Assembly: GCA_017615065.1 (NCBI GenBank)
Contig: JAGAAY010000019.1
Span: forward strand, 1 to 39,348
Length of the DNA: 39,348 bases
Direction: 5' to 3'
From: Bacteroidales bacterium
GTDB lineage: Bacteria; Bacteroidota; Bacteroidia; Bacteroidales; UBA932
Within the stretch, counting starts at the first letter, position 1, and each line of letters starts with the position of its first letter. Both the position numbers and the translations under genes were made by a program. Shown here one piece after another: positions 1-8,805 of this stretch. The notes under the pieces are model-generated. The model was given only the letters and a program-made list of their open reading frames with translations. It was not told where the DNA came from and ran no database searches.

Positions 1-1215
1 CGAGGCCTGGGGCACGGGGCGGATTTCGCCGCTGAGGCCCACTTCGCCGGCGAAGCAGCAGTCGCGCGGGATGGGATAGTCGAAGTTAGATGACAGCACA
101 GCAACAATAACCGCCAAATCGCACGCAGGATCCGTCACGCGTATGCCGCCGGCCATGTTAAGGAACACGTCCTTGAGGCCCAGCTTGAAACCGGCACGGC
201 GTTCCAGAACGGCCAGCAGCATGTTCAGGCGGCGCACATCAAATCCCGTGGCGCTGCGCTGGGCGGTACCGTAAGCGGCCGATGCCACCAGGGCCTGCAC
301 CTCGAACATGAACGGACGGTTGCCGTCCAGCATCGCGGCGATGGCGGTGCCGCTGAGTTCCTCCCCGTGTTCCGGGATAAGGAGCTCTGACGGATTCTCG
401 ACTTCACGCAGCCCGGTGCCTGTCATTTCAAACACCGCGAGCTCTGAAGTGGAGCCAAAGCGGTTCTTGATGCTGCGCAGAACGCGGTATGCGCCGCGGT
501 TTTCGCCCTCGAACTGAAGGACGACATCGACAATATGCTCCAGAATCTTGGGGCCGGCTATGGACCCTTCTTTAGTTATATGCCCCACCAGAATCACGGG
601 CACACCGCTTCCTTTTGCGTATCTCAGCAGGGTTGCGGCAACTTCGCGGATCTGGCTCACGGAGCCTGCGGTGGATTCTACCCCGGGGCAATACATAGTC
701 TGGACGGAATCCACGATCATAAGGTCCGGCGCCACGGCATCGGCCTGCTCCAGGATGGCGTTCATGTCGGTTTCGCTGAAGATGAAGCAGTTGGAGGCAT
801 CGCCGCCGAGGCGGTCTGAGCGCATTTTTACCTGGCGCACGCTTTCTTCACCGGTGACGTAGAGCGTCTTGAGTTCCGGCCTGTGCAAAGGCAGTTGAAG
901 CGACAGGGTGGATTTGCCGATGCCGGGTTCTCCGCCCATCAGCACGAGAGAGCCCTTCACGATGCCGCCGCCAAGCAGGCGGTCCACTTCGGCCGAGCCC
1001 AGGGAGATGCGTTCCTCGCCGCTCGAGCTCACATCGGCAAGAGGCATGGGCTTACTGCCGGGCGCTGAAGAAGCCACTACCGGCCGTTTTCCGGTAACCG
1101 TTTCCTTTTCCACCATAGTGTTCCACTCCCCGCAGGAAGGGCATTTGCCCATCCATTTCGAGTACTCGTTTCCGCAGTTGGAGCAGAACCAAACCGTTTT
1201 AGTCTTCGCTGACAT
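1..1215 (-). CDS. radA: DNA repair protein RadA (C-terminus cut by window edge)
   Basis: RadA is a RecA-like ATPase and DnaB-type motor that helps branch migration during recombinational repair. The reading frame runs from the ATG at 1215 without a stop to base 1, about 405 codons, so only the C-terminal end of the Lon-protease-like domain is missing. Visible features are a four-cysteine zinc finger (C11, C14, C25, C28), a Walker A motif GGEPGIGKST near residues 94-103, and the RadA-specific KNRFG motif (SIKNRFGST) in the middle of the protein. The start overlaps the 3' end of rsmE by 17 bases on the same strand, which suggests translational coupling within one operon with rsmE and the phosphatase-propeller gene upstream. 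Identification is firm; the end of the gene lies outside the window. Confidence 0.95.
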   Translation of the reverse strand, partial: MSAKTKTVWFCSNCGNEYSKWMGKCPSCGEWNTMVEKETVTGKRPVVASSAPGSKPMPLADVSSSGEERISLGSAEVDRLLGGGIVKGSLVLMGGEPGIGKSTLSLQLPLHRPELKTLYVTGEESVRQVKMRSDRLGGDASNCFIFSETDMNAILEQADAVAPDLMIVDSVQTMYCPGVESTAGSVSQIREVAATLLRYAKGSGVPVILVGHITKEGSIAGPKILEHIVDVVLQFEGENRGAYRVLRSIKNRFGSTSELAVFEMTGTGLREVENPSELLIPEHGEELSGTAIAAMLDGNRPFMFEVQALVASAAYGTAQRSATGFDVRRLNMLLAVLERRAGFKLGLKDVFLNMAGGIRVTDPACDLAVIVAVLSSNFDYPIPRDCCFAGEVGLSGEIRPVPQAS

Positions 1216-1918
1216 ATGCCTTGCCGATAAATTTCAAATAAACCGCACTCACCGCCGCAAGTGCTGCCGTCTCCGTCCTTAATCGCGACGGTCCAAGATG
1301 TATGGGCTTATAGCCTTTCGCTATTGCCATGGCCGCCTCCTCAGGTGAAAAATCCCCCTCCGGGCCGATGAGGATTGTGATTTCGTCGCCGTCAATTGCT
1401 TCGGATACGCCAATACGCTCGCCGAAGCAAGTGGCTATGAGACCGGTGCCGTTTAGAGGCTGCTGCAGAAACTCTTTCACTGTTATAGGCTCAGTGATTT
1501 CCGGAATGAGCGCCTTGAGCGACTGTTTTGCCGCCGAGAGTGCGATGCGCCGCGCCCTGTCCGATTTGTACACTTTGCGCTCCGAGCGCTCGCCGATGAG
1601 CGGCACAATCCTGTCCACACCCATCTCCGTGGCCTTTTCCACAAGCCACTCGAAGCGGTCGTTGTTCTTTGTGGGGCAGCAGGCCAGCGTAAGGTGATAC
1701 TCCGGCACGCCGAATCCTGGCACCCGCTCCAGCACCTCCAGCTGCGCACCGCGCGGGTTGGCATCGGCAATCCTGCATCGGAGCATCGTTCCCAGACCGT
1801 CAATCACCTGTACCTCATCCCCAACGCGGTGCCTCAGCACCTTAATGCAGTGCCCGCTTTCCTCCTGATCCAGGCTGATGACGCTCCCGTGCGCCTCTTT
1901 TGCGTAAAACAATTCCAC
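1199..1918 (-). CDS. rsmE: 16S rRNA (uracil1498-N3)-methyltransferase RsmE
   Basis: A 239-residue protein of the RsmE family, a SPOUT-class methyltransferase that methylates N3 of U1498 in 16S rRNA using S-adenosylmethionine. The N-terminal part is the PUA-like RNA-binding region and the C-terminal part carries the knotted SAM-binding motifs: ILIGPEGDFSPEE followed by HLGPSRLRTETAA. Length matches the family (about 230-250). The start codon is GTG at 1918 (protein begins MELFYAKEAHGS); it lies three bases after the TGA of the upstream phosphatase gene, and the 3' end overlaps radA by 17 bases. This arrangement points to one transcript for all three genes. No internal anomalies seen. Confidence 0.95.
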   Translation of the reverse strand: MELFYAKEAHGSVISLDQEESGHCIKVLRHRVGDEVQVIDGLGTMLRCRIADANPRGAQLEVLERVPGFGVPEYHLTLACCPTKNNDRFEWLVEKATEMGVDRIVPLIGERSERKVYKSDRARRIALSAAKQSLKALIPEITEPITVKEFLQQPLNGTGLIATCFGERIGVSEAIDGDEITILIGPEGDFSPEEAAMAIAKGYKPIHLGPSRLRTETAALAAVSAVYLKFIGKAYVSED

Positions 1919-1921
1919 AAA

Positions 1922-3889
1922 TCACAAATTCTCGAAGTGAATCTTGTACAGATTGCCGGAAGTGTCGTCGCCGATCCAGATGCAGCTGTTGCCGCGATCC
2001 AGCCAGATGGCTTCCGCGTTGTCGATAAACGGTACGGGATAGGAGTGGATCATTTCGCCGTGGATGTTGCACATGTTAACCGTGCGGCGTTCGCTGTCCA
2101 GAATCCAGAGGTAGCCGGTTTCGGGATCGTAGCAAAGATCGGCAATTTCCGAGGTGCTCTTCACCTCAACCTGATCCACGATGCCCTTGCTCAGGGAGTA
2201 GCGGTACAGTATGGCGGGATGCATCTGATTGCCCACGAAGAATTCATCGTCCTCGTACCAGGTTATGCCCTCGAGGCCCAGGTTGGTGTCCTTCCCAAAC
2301 TCGTCCAGGACGCACACCAGTTCCTTATTGTAATAGTCCGGGGCGATTACGCGCCAGACTTCCTGTGCGCCTTCCACCACGTAATACACATCCCTGTTCT
2401 CCGGATCCACGGTAACGCCCTCGCAGTCCATGGACTCTTCCGTGAAGAAATCCTCCGTGCGGCCATGGCGCGAAACCCTGTACAGGCCATTTTCGTCCGA
2501 TGCCGCCAGGAAGCCGTTCCCGTCCGGCGCAAGGCACAGACCTGAAACCTCCGGAACGGAAGTATGAACAATCTCCTCAACCTCGCCCATCTCCGGATGA
2601 TACATCCAGGCATTCTTCACGTCCTCCCAGTAATAGTACGGGCCGCCTTCAAGGCCGATGAGCCCCGTTTCCCTCTCGTTGATGAAGAACTTCACCAGCA
2701 CATCGCCCTTATTGTTGTGGTAAAAAACAATCTGCAGGTTGCCGCCGAAGGGAGTATACAGGAAGCCCGGCCAGCCGAGGCAGTTGGTCTGGTCCCTGCG
2801 TTCGCCAATACCTTCTATGCCGATGCGGGAGCAGAAAGCCAGCAGCTGCCAGTCATGGCCGAAACGCAGATCCACCTGCACGTCGCCGGTGGTGATGGCC
2901 ATATCGGCCTTCTCTATTACGTCATCGACAAGAAGCTGGACAGGTTCCATCCTGATGTCGCCCCATTCCACCGAATTGCACTGACGCAGATACAGGTCCA
3001 TGCTCATTTCCTCGCTCAGATGATACAGGTCGTCCATTGTGAAGAGGCGGAGGAGGAAATCGTCCATGTCGAACGAGGCGCTTATCCTGGCCATGGTGAA
3101 CAGGCTGCGCATCAGCCTTTCAGGATCGCCGATTATCTCGCCGGCCGCATCCGGATCCTTGAATATCCTCTGCATGAAGGCATCCACATCCGGGGGGAAT
3201 GCGTAACCATAGGCCCTGAGCACTTCCCTTACCGCAAGTTTGATGGTGGGCGGATCGTCGGTGTTGCAGTATTTCATAAACTGCTCGCCGGTGTCCCAGG
3301 TGATGTCCAGACGGTTGTCCCGGGCAAGAAGGGCGCCCGTGAAGGCGTTCATGCTAACTATGCAGCGGGGAGAGATGCTGGAAACCGCCCTCACCCTGCG
3401 GCTGACGCTGCGGAAGACCTTCTTGTACTTGTCGTACATGCGGGAGCCTATGCCCCACATTTCCTTCTGGCCGCGGAGCGTAAGGCGGCCGTCCATTTCG
3501 TCGTGATTCTCTATAATCTGTGCAATACGGGTTAAAGCCGCCTCTCCGTCCTCCGTGAGAAGGCCTTCATCGTATGCGCGGTTAAACTCGTCCAGAACAT
3601 AAGAGTATGTGTTGCGGGCCCAGCCGCTCCTTGAACCGTGCCTGCCATAGTGGCTGATATAGAAGGGCTTGAAACCTCTGGGCACCGGAGTTTCCGCGCC
3701 AGGCAAATACTCGTAAGGGCAGGTTGACACGCCAGCGCGCAGGATATTCTCTTCCAGCAGGCTTTCGTATTCCTCATCCTTATCGGCAGGAAACTTGATC
3801 TCCGGACGGCCGGGTTGGGCAAACAGTGCCGATGATATAAAAGAGGCTAGGGCTGCGGCCACGAAGGCCCTCAGGACGGTTGTTCTCAT
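1922..3889 (-). CDS. Secreted histidine phosphatase fused to a C-terminal beta-propeller
   Basis: A 655-residue exported protein with a signal peptide (about residues 1-24). The N-terminal half is a clade-2 histidine (acid) phosphatase: the RHGSR nucleophile motif is at residues 83-87 and the proton-donor motif GHD at 344-346. Members hydrolyse phosphomonoesters, with phytase and inositol-polyphosphate phosphatases (MINPP type) as relatives. From about residue 425 a separate domain begins that resembles SdiA-regulated/YjiK-like beta-propellers, with repeated segments such as VSGLCLAPDGNGFLAAS and ADLCYDPETGYLWILDS. The fusion is larger than a normal phosphatase (about 420). A single-domain paralog lies at 10295-11563. 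It is the first gene of the run leading into rsmE and radA; a TATATTTC box about 20 bases upstream may be its promoter. Substrate unknown. Confidence 0.8.
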   Translation of the reverse strand: MRTTVLRAFVAAALASFISSALFAQPGRPEIKFPADKDEEYESLLEENILRAGVSTCPYEYLPGAETPVPRGFKPFYISHYGRHGSRSGWARNTYSYVLDEFNRAYDEGLLTEDGEAALTRIAQIIENHDEMDGRLTLRGQKEMWGIGSRMYDKYKKVFRSVSRRVRAVSSISPRCIVSMNAFTGALLARDNRLDITWDTGEQFMKYCNTDDPPTIKLAVREVLRAYGYAFPPDVDAFMQRIFKDPDAAGEIIGDPERLMRSLFTMARISASFDMDDFLLRLFTMDDLYHLSEEMSMDLYLRQCNSVEWGDIRMEPVQLLVDDVIEKADMAITTGDVQVDLRFGHDWQLLAFCSRIGIEGIGERRDQTNCLGWPGFLYTPFGGNLQIVFYHNNKGDVLVKFFINERETGLIGLEGGPYYYWEDVKNAWMYHPEMGEVEEIVHTSVPEVSGLCLAPDGNGFLAASDENGLYRVSRHGRTEDFFTEESMDCEGVTVDPENRDVYYVVEGAQEVWRVIAPDYYNKELVCVLDEFGKDTNLGLEGITWYEDDEFFVGNQMHPAILYRYSLSKGIVDQVEVKSTSEIADLCYDPETGYLWILDSERRTVNMCNIHGEMIHSYPVPFIDNAEAIWLDRGNSCIWIGDDTSGNLYKIHFENL

Positions 3890-3948
3890 AGGTTTTACGT
3901 TTGTCCCGAAATATACGCATTTTTTTGCGATTTACCGCAAGATGCTAT

Positions 3949-4584
3949 TTAGAACCGCCATGCCACACCGCCCATGGCAAGGAATGCCAGAGGATTCAGC
4001 GCATTTTCCACAAAAACGTAAAAGTGTTTGTTGACGAAGTATCTTGCCGCGATGGGCGTAACGCAGGGAAGCACGATAACCGGAGACAGATCCACTGTAG
4101 GACTGTATCCCAAGCCGAACGCCGAATATGCTTTAACCTTGGAGTCCGGTGTCCAGATATACCGGAACTGCAGCGTTGCCGAAAAAACTGGTTTGGTTGC
4201 TTCGGTCCACGATGAAGTGGAGGCTCCGAGCATGTCATAGCGGGGCCTGCCGTCCGGCGCCCAGCCGAACTGCTCAAATTGGGAGACATTGCTGTAACCC
4301 CACGACATTCCACCGCTCAGCACGACTTCGGACCGTTCATAATTCTGCCACACAACGCTCAGGCTCACCCCCGGGTAAGCAAGTTCGTCCGGACGGGACA
4401 TGGCCTGGCCGATGCCGCGATGGGCACCTATTTCCGCGGAAGTGGGACATACGCCGATCCATGACATATGTAACGGCCCTAATCCCGCCCCAAGTTCAAC
4501 TGAAAAAACATACGTACTCTCCTGAGCAGATACGGATGCGCCAAGAATACAGCTTATAGCTATTGCCAGGATAATCCTTCTCAT
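3949..4584 (-). CDS. Small outer-membrane-type protein, unknown function
   Basis: A 211-residue protein beginning MRRIILAIAISC with a clear signal peptide ending near SVSAQ. A longer frame extends upstream but its extra residues match nothing and would overlap the lipoprotein gene; the ATG at 4584 instead forms a four-base ATGA overlap with that gene's stop, which decides the start. The mature part has alternating hydrophobic/polar stretches, aromatic residues and a C-terminal FLAMGGVAWRF, ending in aromatic F as outer-membrane barrels often do. I recognise no specific family and infer a small porin-like barrel. It is co-transcribed and probably translationally coupled with the lipoprotein at 4581-4958. 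Confidence 0.65.
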   Translation of the reverse strand: MRRIILAIAISCILGASVSAQESTYVFSVELGAGLGPLHMSWIGVCPTSAEIGAHRGIGQAMSRPDELAYPGVSLSVVWQNYERSEVVLSGGMSWGYSNVSQFEQFGWAPDGRPRYDMLGASTSSWTEATKPVFSATLQFRYIWTPDSKVKAYSAFGLGYSPTVDLSPVIVLPCVTPIAARYFVNKHFYVFVENALNPLAFLAMGGVAWRF

Positions 4585-4958
4585 TGCTCCGGGTCCAACT
4601 TGACTTTGATTTCGCTCACTCTGAGATCGGCAATAAGAGTGTCTTTGACAGTGTAACTGCCGGACGGATCCTCGAACCTTATGGTAGGGCTGCGCAATTC
4701 CATATAGTAGGGCAACTCCACACGGCACTTGCCTCCGGCATCCGTCACGCCCAGTTCTTCATACATTAAGCCGCTCTTGCAATCGAGTACTCTGATGCCC
4801 TCCAGCGGCTCTCCAGTTGAGTGCGAGACCACGGAAATATCCATCGGAGTCAAATATAAAACGGGCGGGCGGTCTGCCGGGGATCCATAGCACGCCTGGA
4901 AAACAAACAGCGCCCCGGTGAGAGATATTCCCTTCAGAAGATTGTGCAGCCACTTCAT
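4581..4958 (-). CDS. Putative lipoprotein resembling radical-SAM-associated lipoproteins
   Basis: A 125-residue protein with a signal peptide and lipobox FQAC followed by YGSP. The remainder looks like a small beta-sandwich: a GEPLEGIRV segment, a TDAGGKCRVELPY segment and IRFEDPSGSYTVKDT. The ACYG start of the mature protein together with these elements recalls a Bacteroidetes family annotated as radical SAM-associated putative lipoprotein, but no radical SAM gene is present in this window, so the resemblance is by eye only. It is the first gene of a two-gene unit; its stop overlaps the start of the next gene by four bases. A TATCTTTG promoter box lies at 4988-4995. Confidence 0.6.
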   Translation of the reverse strand: MKWLHNLLKGISLTGALFVFQACYGSPADRPPVLYLTPMDISVVSHSTGEPLEGIRVLDCKSGLMYEELGVTDAGGKCRVELPYYMELRSPTIRFEDPSGSYTVKDTLIADLRVSEIKVKLDPEQ

Positions 4959-4987
4959 AACTCGATGATTTTACTCTGTAAATCAAA

Positions 4988-4995
4988 CAAAGATA
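4988..4995 (-). promoter_or_regulatory. Bacteroidetes -7 promoter box upstream of the lipoprotein gene
   Basis: The minus strand reads TATCTTTG here, matching TAnnTTTG. It lies 29 bases before the ATG at 4958, giving a leader of about 25 nt for the two-gene lipoprotein/barrel unit. Confidence 0.6.
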
Positions 4996-5022
4996 TGAAT
5001 CTTGCATCAATCTCGCAAATTA

Positions 5023-7401
5023 TTACAGACGATCCTTGTTATCTGTGCCGGCGCCGGTGCCGCGGTACTTGCTCTTGACCGTATTGAAGTTGTAGCGCAG
5101 GGAGAGCTTTATCTGCTGCGTGTTCATATGGTTGGTCTGCTTGATAGTGTGGCTGCCGAAATCCGTATCCACATCGAAGTAGGCGGTGTTGGCGATATCC
5201 TTGCCCTCGAGACGCAGCACAAGGGAACCATCGGCAAGAAGTGTTTTCTGCACGGCGGCGGAAAGGTCGAAATAGTGATTGGTGATGAAGAGATTCTGCG
5301 AATATCCCGGGGAGCGGTATGTGCCGCCCAGTTCGAACTGCCATCCGCCTTTCGCCGTGAGCGTATTGAACATCTGCACGAAACATATCGGCTTGTCGTT
5401 GAACTTGGCCACACGGCTGCCGGAAGCCTCGCGGGGGTCATCGACATTTATGGAAAGCCACTGGGGCATGCATCCGGCGCCGAAATTGATATTCCATGGG
5501 CCGATGGAGGGAGTAAGGCTCAGATACGCGGTGAGATTCCTGTACGGGCTGTCGCAGTTGCGCGGCTTCACCAGCACCACGCCGTCCTCTCCGTAAGGCG
5601 CCGACCACGAAATGATGGAATTGTCGGTGCGGGTGTAGTTCAACATCACGGTGACGAAATTCCACATCGCGGTAAGGCCGATGTTGTGGGAAAGCTCAGG
5701 CTGCAGCTGGGCATTGCCGCTCTGCCAGATGTACCTGGTATTGTACCGGATTGCGTTGGAAAGATAGGAATAATGGGGCCTGCGCGTCTTTGCGCTGTAA
5801 TTCAGCATCATCTGCACGGGGCCGATGGCGCCGGCATACGACAGGTTGGGGAAGATGTTTCCGTAATCGCGCTGCAGATTGTTCGTCGGATCCAGTGCAT
5901 CCTTGTAAGAGTAATGAACCCTCTCGTAGCGCAGTCCCGCGTTGAACATACCCACAGTGGGGAGCATGAAGCCATAAGACGCAAATCCGGCATAGTTGTT
6001 TTCCATAACCGTGGCCGATGTCGCCGGAATATCGCTGAGGCTGATGCGGTACTGATCGGCCCGGCTGGTGAAGGTCTCCTCCGTTCCCACCTGCAGCTGG
6101 CCCATCCAGATCGGATAGGAGAGCACAGCCTTGGCGGCGTACATCCGGGCATTGTTATAGCTGTATGCGTCGATGTCGCGGTCCGTCGTCATGGAACTGG
6201 TCTCGGCGGAAACTGTCCCCGAAGAGCTGTCGGAGCCATAATAATCCAGGTTGACATCGACCCCCAGCTTGCCGATCTGGCCGTTATAATAGAGGTTCGA
6301 GCCGATGTTGTACATGGGCTTGTCGCCGATGCGGTCCTTCGACACGGTTGACAGCCGGTCGATGAGGGTGCCGTTTTCGTACACATCGGAATTCACCGTT
6401 GTCTCGCTGCTCTCCTGAAGATTTCTTCCCCACTCGATCTTGCCGCCGAGGAAGTGATTATCGGCAATCTGCCAGTTCACACCTGCATTGCCCGACAGGG
6501 TTTTCCCGAAGTACATTCCAAGGATGTCTCCCTTGTTCTCGAACACATAGTGGTTGTTTTCAGAGTCGATGCCGTAGCTGGCAGTCTCAGCATAGCTCTC
6601 CTGTCGGCCGGATGTGCCATCGTAGTTGATTCCGGCGAAGAAATCCACTCCGCCGATACGGTAATTCGCATTAACCGCTGCGTGAGGGTCGTTTCCCTGC
6701 GCCCACTGAAGCGACTGCGTGTCCGATGCGTCCACGCTGAAGCCGAAGCCCTCGCCCTGGCGCCTTATGGTGCGGATGCGGACCACGCTTTTCACCGTTG
6801 CGTCGTACTGCGCTCCGGGGTTGGTGATCACCTCCACGCTCTGGATCTCGTTGCTCTGCAGACGTTCCAGCTCGCCGGCATCGGTAACCTTATGCCCGTT
6901 GATATACACCAGCGGGGCACCCTTGCCGATGACCTCCAGCCCGTCCTGGCCCTTGATGAGGCCCGGAGTCTTTGCCAGAACGTCGTTTGCCGATCCCGCG
7001 TTCTCCAGGACGGAGCCGCGGACATTGGTCTGCAACCCCTCGCCCGTGAGCTTGGTCTTGGGCAAAGATGCCTGAACCACTGCGCCCGCCAGCATGGTGG
7101 AGTCTTCCGTAAGCGTGATGGTGGCCCCATCCACGGGTACTATATATATGGTTTTGTATCCCAGCATGGCAACCATCATGATGCCGTCGGTCTCGCTGGT
7201 CACGATATTGAAACTGCCGTCCTCTGCGGTAACGGTGCCGCACACCACGGTGCTGTCGGCCTTTGAAAGCACAGCCACGTTGGCATAAGCCACGGGTTCT
7301 CCGTTCTCGTCCACAACCTTTCCGGTCCAGTCGTTCCTACCCTTTGCAAAAACGCTCACCGCGGCAAGCAGCATAACTAAAATCACTGTCAGTTTTTTCA
7401 T
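5023..7401 (-). CDS. TonB-linked outer-membrane beta-barrel protein with carboxypeptidase-regulatory-like N-terminus
   Basis: A 792-residue outer-membrane protein. A signal peptide (about 1-19) is followed by a carboxypeptidase-regulatory-like/CnaB-type domain (WTGKVVDENGEPVAYANV onward, about 25-105), then a plug-like domain (NDVLAKTPGLIKGQDG, LVYINGHKV, IQSVEVITNPGAQYD) and a long barrel of the outer-membrane beta-barrel family 3 type with many aromatic alternating strands. Such proteins are receptors or receptor-like channels of unknown substrate. It is a monocistronic unit with a near-consensus promoter (TACCTTTG, minus strand) and an inverted repeat across the start site, consistent with control by a repressor. 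No SusD-like partner is adjacent, so it is not a typical polysaccharide-utilisation pair. Confidence 0.85.
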   Translation of the reverse strand: MKKLTVILVMLLAAVSVFAKGRNDWTGKVVDENGEPVAYANVAVLSKADSTVVCGTVTAEDGSFNIVTSETDGIMMVAMLGYKTIYIVPVDGATITLTEDSTMLAGAVVQASLPKTKLTGEGLQTNVRGSVLENAGSANDVLAKTPGLIKGQDGLEVIGKGAPLVYINGHKVTDAGELERLQSNEIQSVEVITNPGAQYDATVKSVVRIRTIRRQGEGFGFSVDASDTQSLQWAQGNDPHAAVNANYRIGGVDFFAGINYDGTSGRQESYAETASYGIDSENNHYVFENKGDILGMYFGKTLSGNAGVNWQIADNHFLGGKIEWGRNLQESSETTVNSDVYENGTLIDRLSTVSKDRIGDKPMYNIGSNLYYNGQIGKLGVDVNLDYYGSDSSSGTVSAETSSMTTDRDIDAYSYNNARMYAAKAVLSYPIWMGQLQVGTEETFTSRADQYRISLSDIPATSATVMENNYAGFASYGFMLPTVGMFNAGLRYERVHYSYKDALDPTNNLQRDYGNIFPNLSYAGAIGPVQMMLNYSAKTRRPHYSYLSNAIRYNTRYIWQSGNAQLQPELSHNIGLTAMWNFVTVMLNYTRTDNSIISWSAPYGEDGVVLVKPRNCDSPYRNLTAYLSLTPSIGPWNINFGAGCMPQWLSINVDDPREASGSRVAKFNDKPICFVQMFNTLTAKGGWQFELGGTYRSPGYSQNLFITNHYFDLSAAVQKTLLADGSLVLRLEGKDIANTAYFDVDTDFGSHTIKQTNHMNTQQIKLSLRYNFNTVKSKYRGTGAGTDNKDRL

Positions 7402-7410
7402 TGCTTTACT

Positions 7411-7428
7411 GTATTAGTTCATTAGTAC
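7411..7428. promoter_or_regulatory. Candidate operator palindrome over the transcription start of the 5023-7401 gene
   Basis: The 18-base inverted repeat GTATTAGTTCATTAGTAC lies between the -7 box (7433-7440) and the ATG at 7401, where transcription should begin. Its half-sites (GTAcTAAT / ATTAGTAC type) resemble sites of GntR-family (YtrA-like) repressors. No gntR gene is in the window, so the regulator is inferred. Confidence 0.45.
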
Positions 7429-7432
7429 ACTG

Positions 7433-7440
7433 CAAAGGTA
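7433..7440 (-). promoter_or_regulatory. -7 promoter box for the outer-membrane barrel gene
   Basis: The minus strand reads TACCTTTG, an exact TAnnTTTG match, 31 bases upstream of the start codon at 7401. The remaining gap to the next gene end (7552) shows an AT-rich tract and nothing further recognisable. Confidence 0.6.
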
Positions 7441-7551
7441 AGGCAATTTTTTGAATCTGCAAATTTTTTTGTGAAAATTTTTTGCCTCACGCCACGCCCG
7501 TGAAATGGAAATAGTTGATATTCAGCGAGTTGCATTTTACACTGAAAAAGG

Positions 7552-8805
7552 TTAATACTGTTCGATGAAGTCGCGGACAAGCCTGAAGACCGGCTCGTAG
7601 CTGTCAAAGACGGCGTGTTTCCAGTTGTCGTAGACAGTGTGGTAGTACTGGAAAGCGTCTCCCTCCTCGTTCTCAAGGAAGATGCAGGGCACGCCCAGGG
7701 CCGCGAAGGGGTAATGGTCGCTGTTGGCGGCCAGGTCGCCGCGGTTCAGGGCCTTGAAATACCCGCGGGAGGCGTTGATCTTCTCGAAAAGCCGGAAGGC
7801 CTTCATTCCGGTTTCGCTCACTTCGCAGTACTGCACGGGGTTGTTGTCCCCTATCATGTCGATGTTGAAAAGGAACTTGATCTGCTCCAGCGGGACAATG
7901 GGATGCTCCACGAAGAACTCCGAGCCGCGCAGATTGGCGTCCTCGCCGGAGAAAGAGAGGAAGTACATGTCGAACGGGGGCCGATGCTTGGCGTAATATG
8001 CCGCCAAAGTAACAATGGCTGCCGTCCCTGAGGCATTATCGTTGGCCCCGGCGTAGAAAATGCGCCGGCCCAGATTGCCAAGATGATCATAATGTGCCGA
8101 GAAAACATAGCAGCTGTCGTGGCGCTCGCCTTCCACTTTGGCGATGACGTTAAACAGCTCATATCTTTCCAGGAACCTGTTCTCCACGTTTAGCTTAACG
8201 CGCTGCACACCCTCGATTGCCTCCGGCGTTACCCACACGATGGGCTTGTCCACCACGCGATGCCCGTACGCTTTGTAAAACTTTATGGGCGATGTCCACG
8301 TTTGAATGAGCCCTGCATTCCCGCATTCTCCAGCCTTCTGCAGACGCTTGAAATCCTTTCCATGGCGGTACGCGAACCAGAAGTCGCAGCACACAAGGGC
8401 GTTGGCATACTCCGGGCGGGCCAGATCGGCAAACATCGCATCGGCATCGAAATTAAGCGTATCCACGTGATACACAGGGAATTCCCCCTTCACTCCGGGC
8501 GAATACTCGCGCATGGAGAAATCCACGCCGGCGGTGAGCTTGCGCCCATCGGCCCACATTTCCATCTTCCCGGGGAAGGTATTTATGTCGATGGTGAATG
8601 GCTGGAGCACAACCTCATCGGCCCCGGCACGGCGGTATTCCCTCTCAAGATACCGGCCCGCTTTGTTGGCTCCCCCGCGTGCGTACCCGCGCCCCTGATA
8701 TTTAGAGGAACTGAGTTCCTTGACGATGCGCTTGTAATGCGCCAGATCCTGCGCCTGCACCTGAACGGCCGCCAGCGCCAATAATATAATAAGTATACGT
8801 TTCAT
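7552..8805 (-). CDS. Secreted M28-family zinc peptidase
   Basis: A 417-residue exported protein (signal peptide ending near VQAQ) with the M28 aminopeptidase fold. Visible metal and catalytic motifs in order: SAHYDHLG (zinc His/Asp), YAGANDNASGTAA (bridging Asp), SGEDANLRGSEFF (catalytic Glu then a ligand position), NIDMIGDN and ANSDHYPFAALGVP with a late HTVYDN. Family members cleave N-terminal residues or process peptides in the periplasm. An oddity is Asp in place of the usual second Glu in the GEE motif. The ATG directly follows the TAG of the Gfo/Idh/MocA gene with no spacer, so the two are one operon and translation is probably coupled. Substrate preference cannot be read from sequence. 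Confidence 0.85.
   Translation of the reverse strand: MKRILIILLALAAVQVQAQDLAHYKRIVKELSSSKYQGRGYARGGANKAGRYLEREYRRAGADEVVLQPFTIDINTFPGKMEMWADGRKLTAGVDFSMREYSPGVKGEFPVYHVDTLNFDADAMFADLARPEYANALVCCDFWFAYRHGKDFKRLQKAGECGNAGLIQTWTSPIKFYKAYGHRVVDKPIVWVTPEAIEGVQRVKLNVENRFLERYELFNVIAKVEGERHDSCYVFSAHYDHLGNLGRRIFYAGANDNASGTAAIVTLAAYYAKHRPPFDMYFLSFSGEDANLRGSEFFVEHPIVPLEQIKFLFNIDMIGDNNPVQYCEVSETGMKAFRLFEKINASRGYFKALNRGDLAANSDHYPFAALGVPCIFLENEEGDAFQYYHTVYDNWKHAVFDSYEPVFRLVRDFIEQY

Noticed and set aside
4585-4728. N-terminal extension of the small barrel-type protein
   Set aside because: It overlaps the lipoprotein gene in another frame and would hide the signal peptide; the ATGA overlap gives a better start.
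5002-6351. 449-codon plus-strand frame opposite the TonB-linked barrel gene
   Set aside because: It is antisense to a well-supported receptor gene, and its composition (rich in His, Gly, Val, Arg) is typical of a shadow frame.
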